This document shows positions 63,828 to 64,000 of a stretch of 64,000 bases of DNA, piece after piece; the first letter of the stretch is position 1; each line of letters begins with the position of its first letter. Made by a program: the position numbers and the translations under genes. This DNA comes from Roseomonas sp. (GTDB taxonomy: Bacteria > Pseudomonadota > Alphaproteobacteria > Acetobacterales > Acetobacteraceae): assembly GCA_031180725.1 (NCBI GenBank), contig JAPSLO010000007.1:186001-250000 (forward strand), in the 5' to 3' direction. The notes under the pieces are model-generated. The model did not search any database and had not been told where the DNA came from. It saw only the letters and a program-made list of their open reading frames with translations.

Positions 63828-64000
63828 TGGACCGCCGTGCGCAGCCGTGGGTCCAGCGCATCGCGCAGACCGTCACCCATCAGGTTCAGCCCCAGCACCA
63901 CCATCGCGATCACCACGCCAGGGGCCAAGCTGACCCAGGGTGCTTCCTGGATGAAGTCGCGGCCGTCGCTGATGATGCCGCCCAGGGTCGGCGTGGGTGG
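63824..64000 (-). CDS. ABC transporter permease (DppC-like), C-terminal fragment cut by the window
   Basis: 59 codons including the stop. Reads GGIISDGRDFIQEAPWVSLA then PGVVIAMVVLGLNLMGDGLR and DALDPRL, the usual DppC ending (last membrane helix and NLLGDGLRDALDPR). The gene continues past 64000. Its stop overlaps the DppD-like start. Confidence 0.93.
   Translation of the reverse strand, partial: PPTPTLGGIISDGRDFIQEAPWVSLAPGVVIAMVVLGLNLMGDGLRDALDPRLRTAVQ

Overview
The window is high-GC DNA from an alphaproteobacterium. The gene content (several tripartite-tricarboxylate and TRAP receptors, repeated Dpp/Opp-type ABC systems, a SUV3-like helicase, an H-NS-type protein, homogentisate catabolism) fits a Roseomonas-like member of the Acetobacteraceae. 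That placement is inference from content, not from a marker tree. The unusual density of decayed genes and insertion-sequence remnants suggests accessory DNA: a genomic-island-rich chromosome segment, a chromid or an integrated plasmid.

Layout, 1-25 kb: the end of a homogentisate operon (hmgA, fahA) with a decayed Bug receptor behind it; a secreted hydrolase-like protein; tRNA-Thr(GGU). Then come minus-strand catabolic genes (SDR, cyclase, Bug receptor, enolase-superfamily enzyme) downstream of a complete dpp-type ABC transporter, whose binding-protein gene diverges from an M20 peptidase. A sugar-phosphate isomerase-like gene and a GntR/FCD regulator diverge from a six-gene plus-strand operon: CoA-transferase, enoyl-CoA hydratase, two tandemly duplicated binding proteins, a fused permease and an ATPase.

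Layout, 25-56 kb: IS481 and serine-recombinase remnants precede an H-NS-like gene, an RpoD-like sigma factor, a SUV3-like helicase and hflX. A respiratory module follows: a small secreted protein, a gluconate-dehydrogenase-type subunit 3, a GMC flavoprotein, a diheme and a monoheme cytochrome c, and an orphan cytochrome oxidase subunit I facing them. Next are small disordered proteins, an epoxide-hydrolase-like enzyme, a P450 pseudogene, DUF305, SPW and DUF4267 membrane proteins and an exoD pseudogene. A possible sugar-processing cluster comes next: a TylF-type methyltransferase divergent from a GH1-like hydrolase, a GH1-RmlD fusion, an MFS transporter and a SET-domain protein. It is followed by MFS and IS630-like fragments and an HU gene with a strong hairpin.

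Layout, 56-64 kb: a DUF932 (plasmid-type) pseudogene, then a compact system of TauD-family dioxygenase, TAXI-type TRAP receptor, fused TRAP permease and GntR/UTRA regulator. A perfect 9+2+9 inverted repeat with a TGGT-N4-ACCA core sits immediately before the dioxygenase ribosome-binding site. It is the clearest candidate operator in the window and ties the regulator to the operon. The window ends inside a second dpp-type ABC transporter. The most interesting systems are this UTRA-controlled dioxygenase/TRAP operon, the GH1-RmlD fusion cluster, and the dehydrogenase/cytochrome/orphan-oxidase group.
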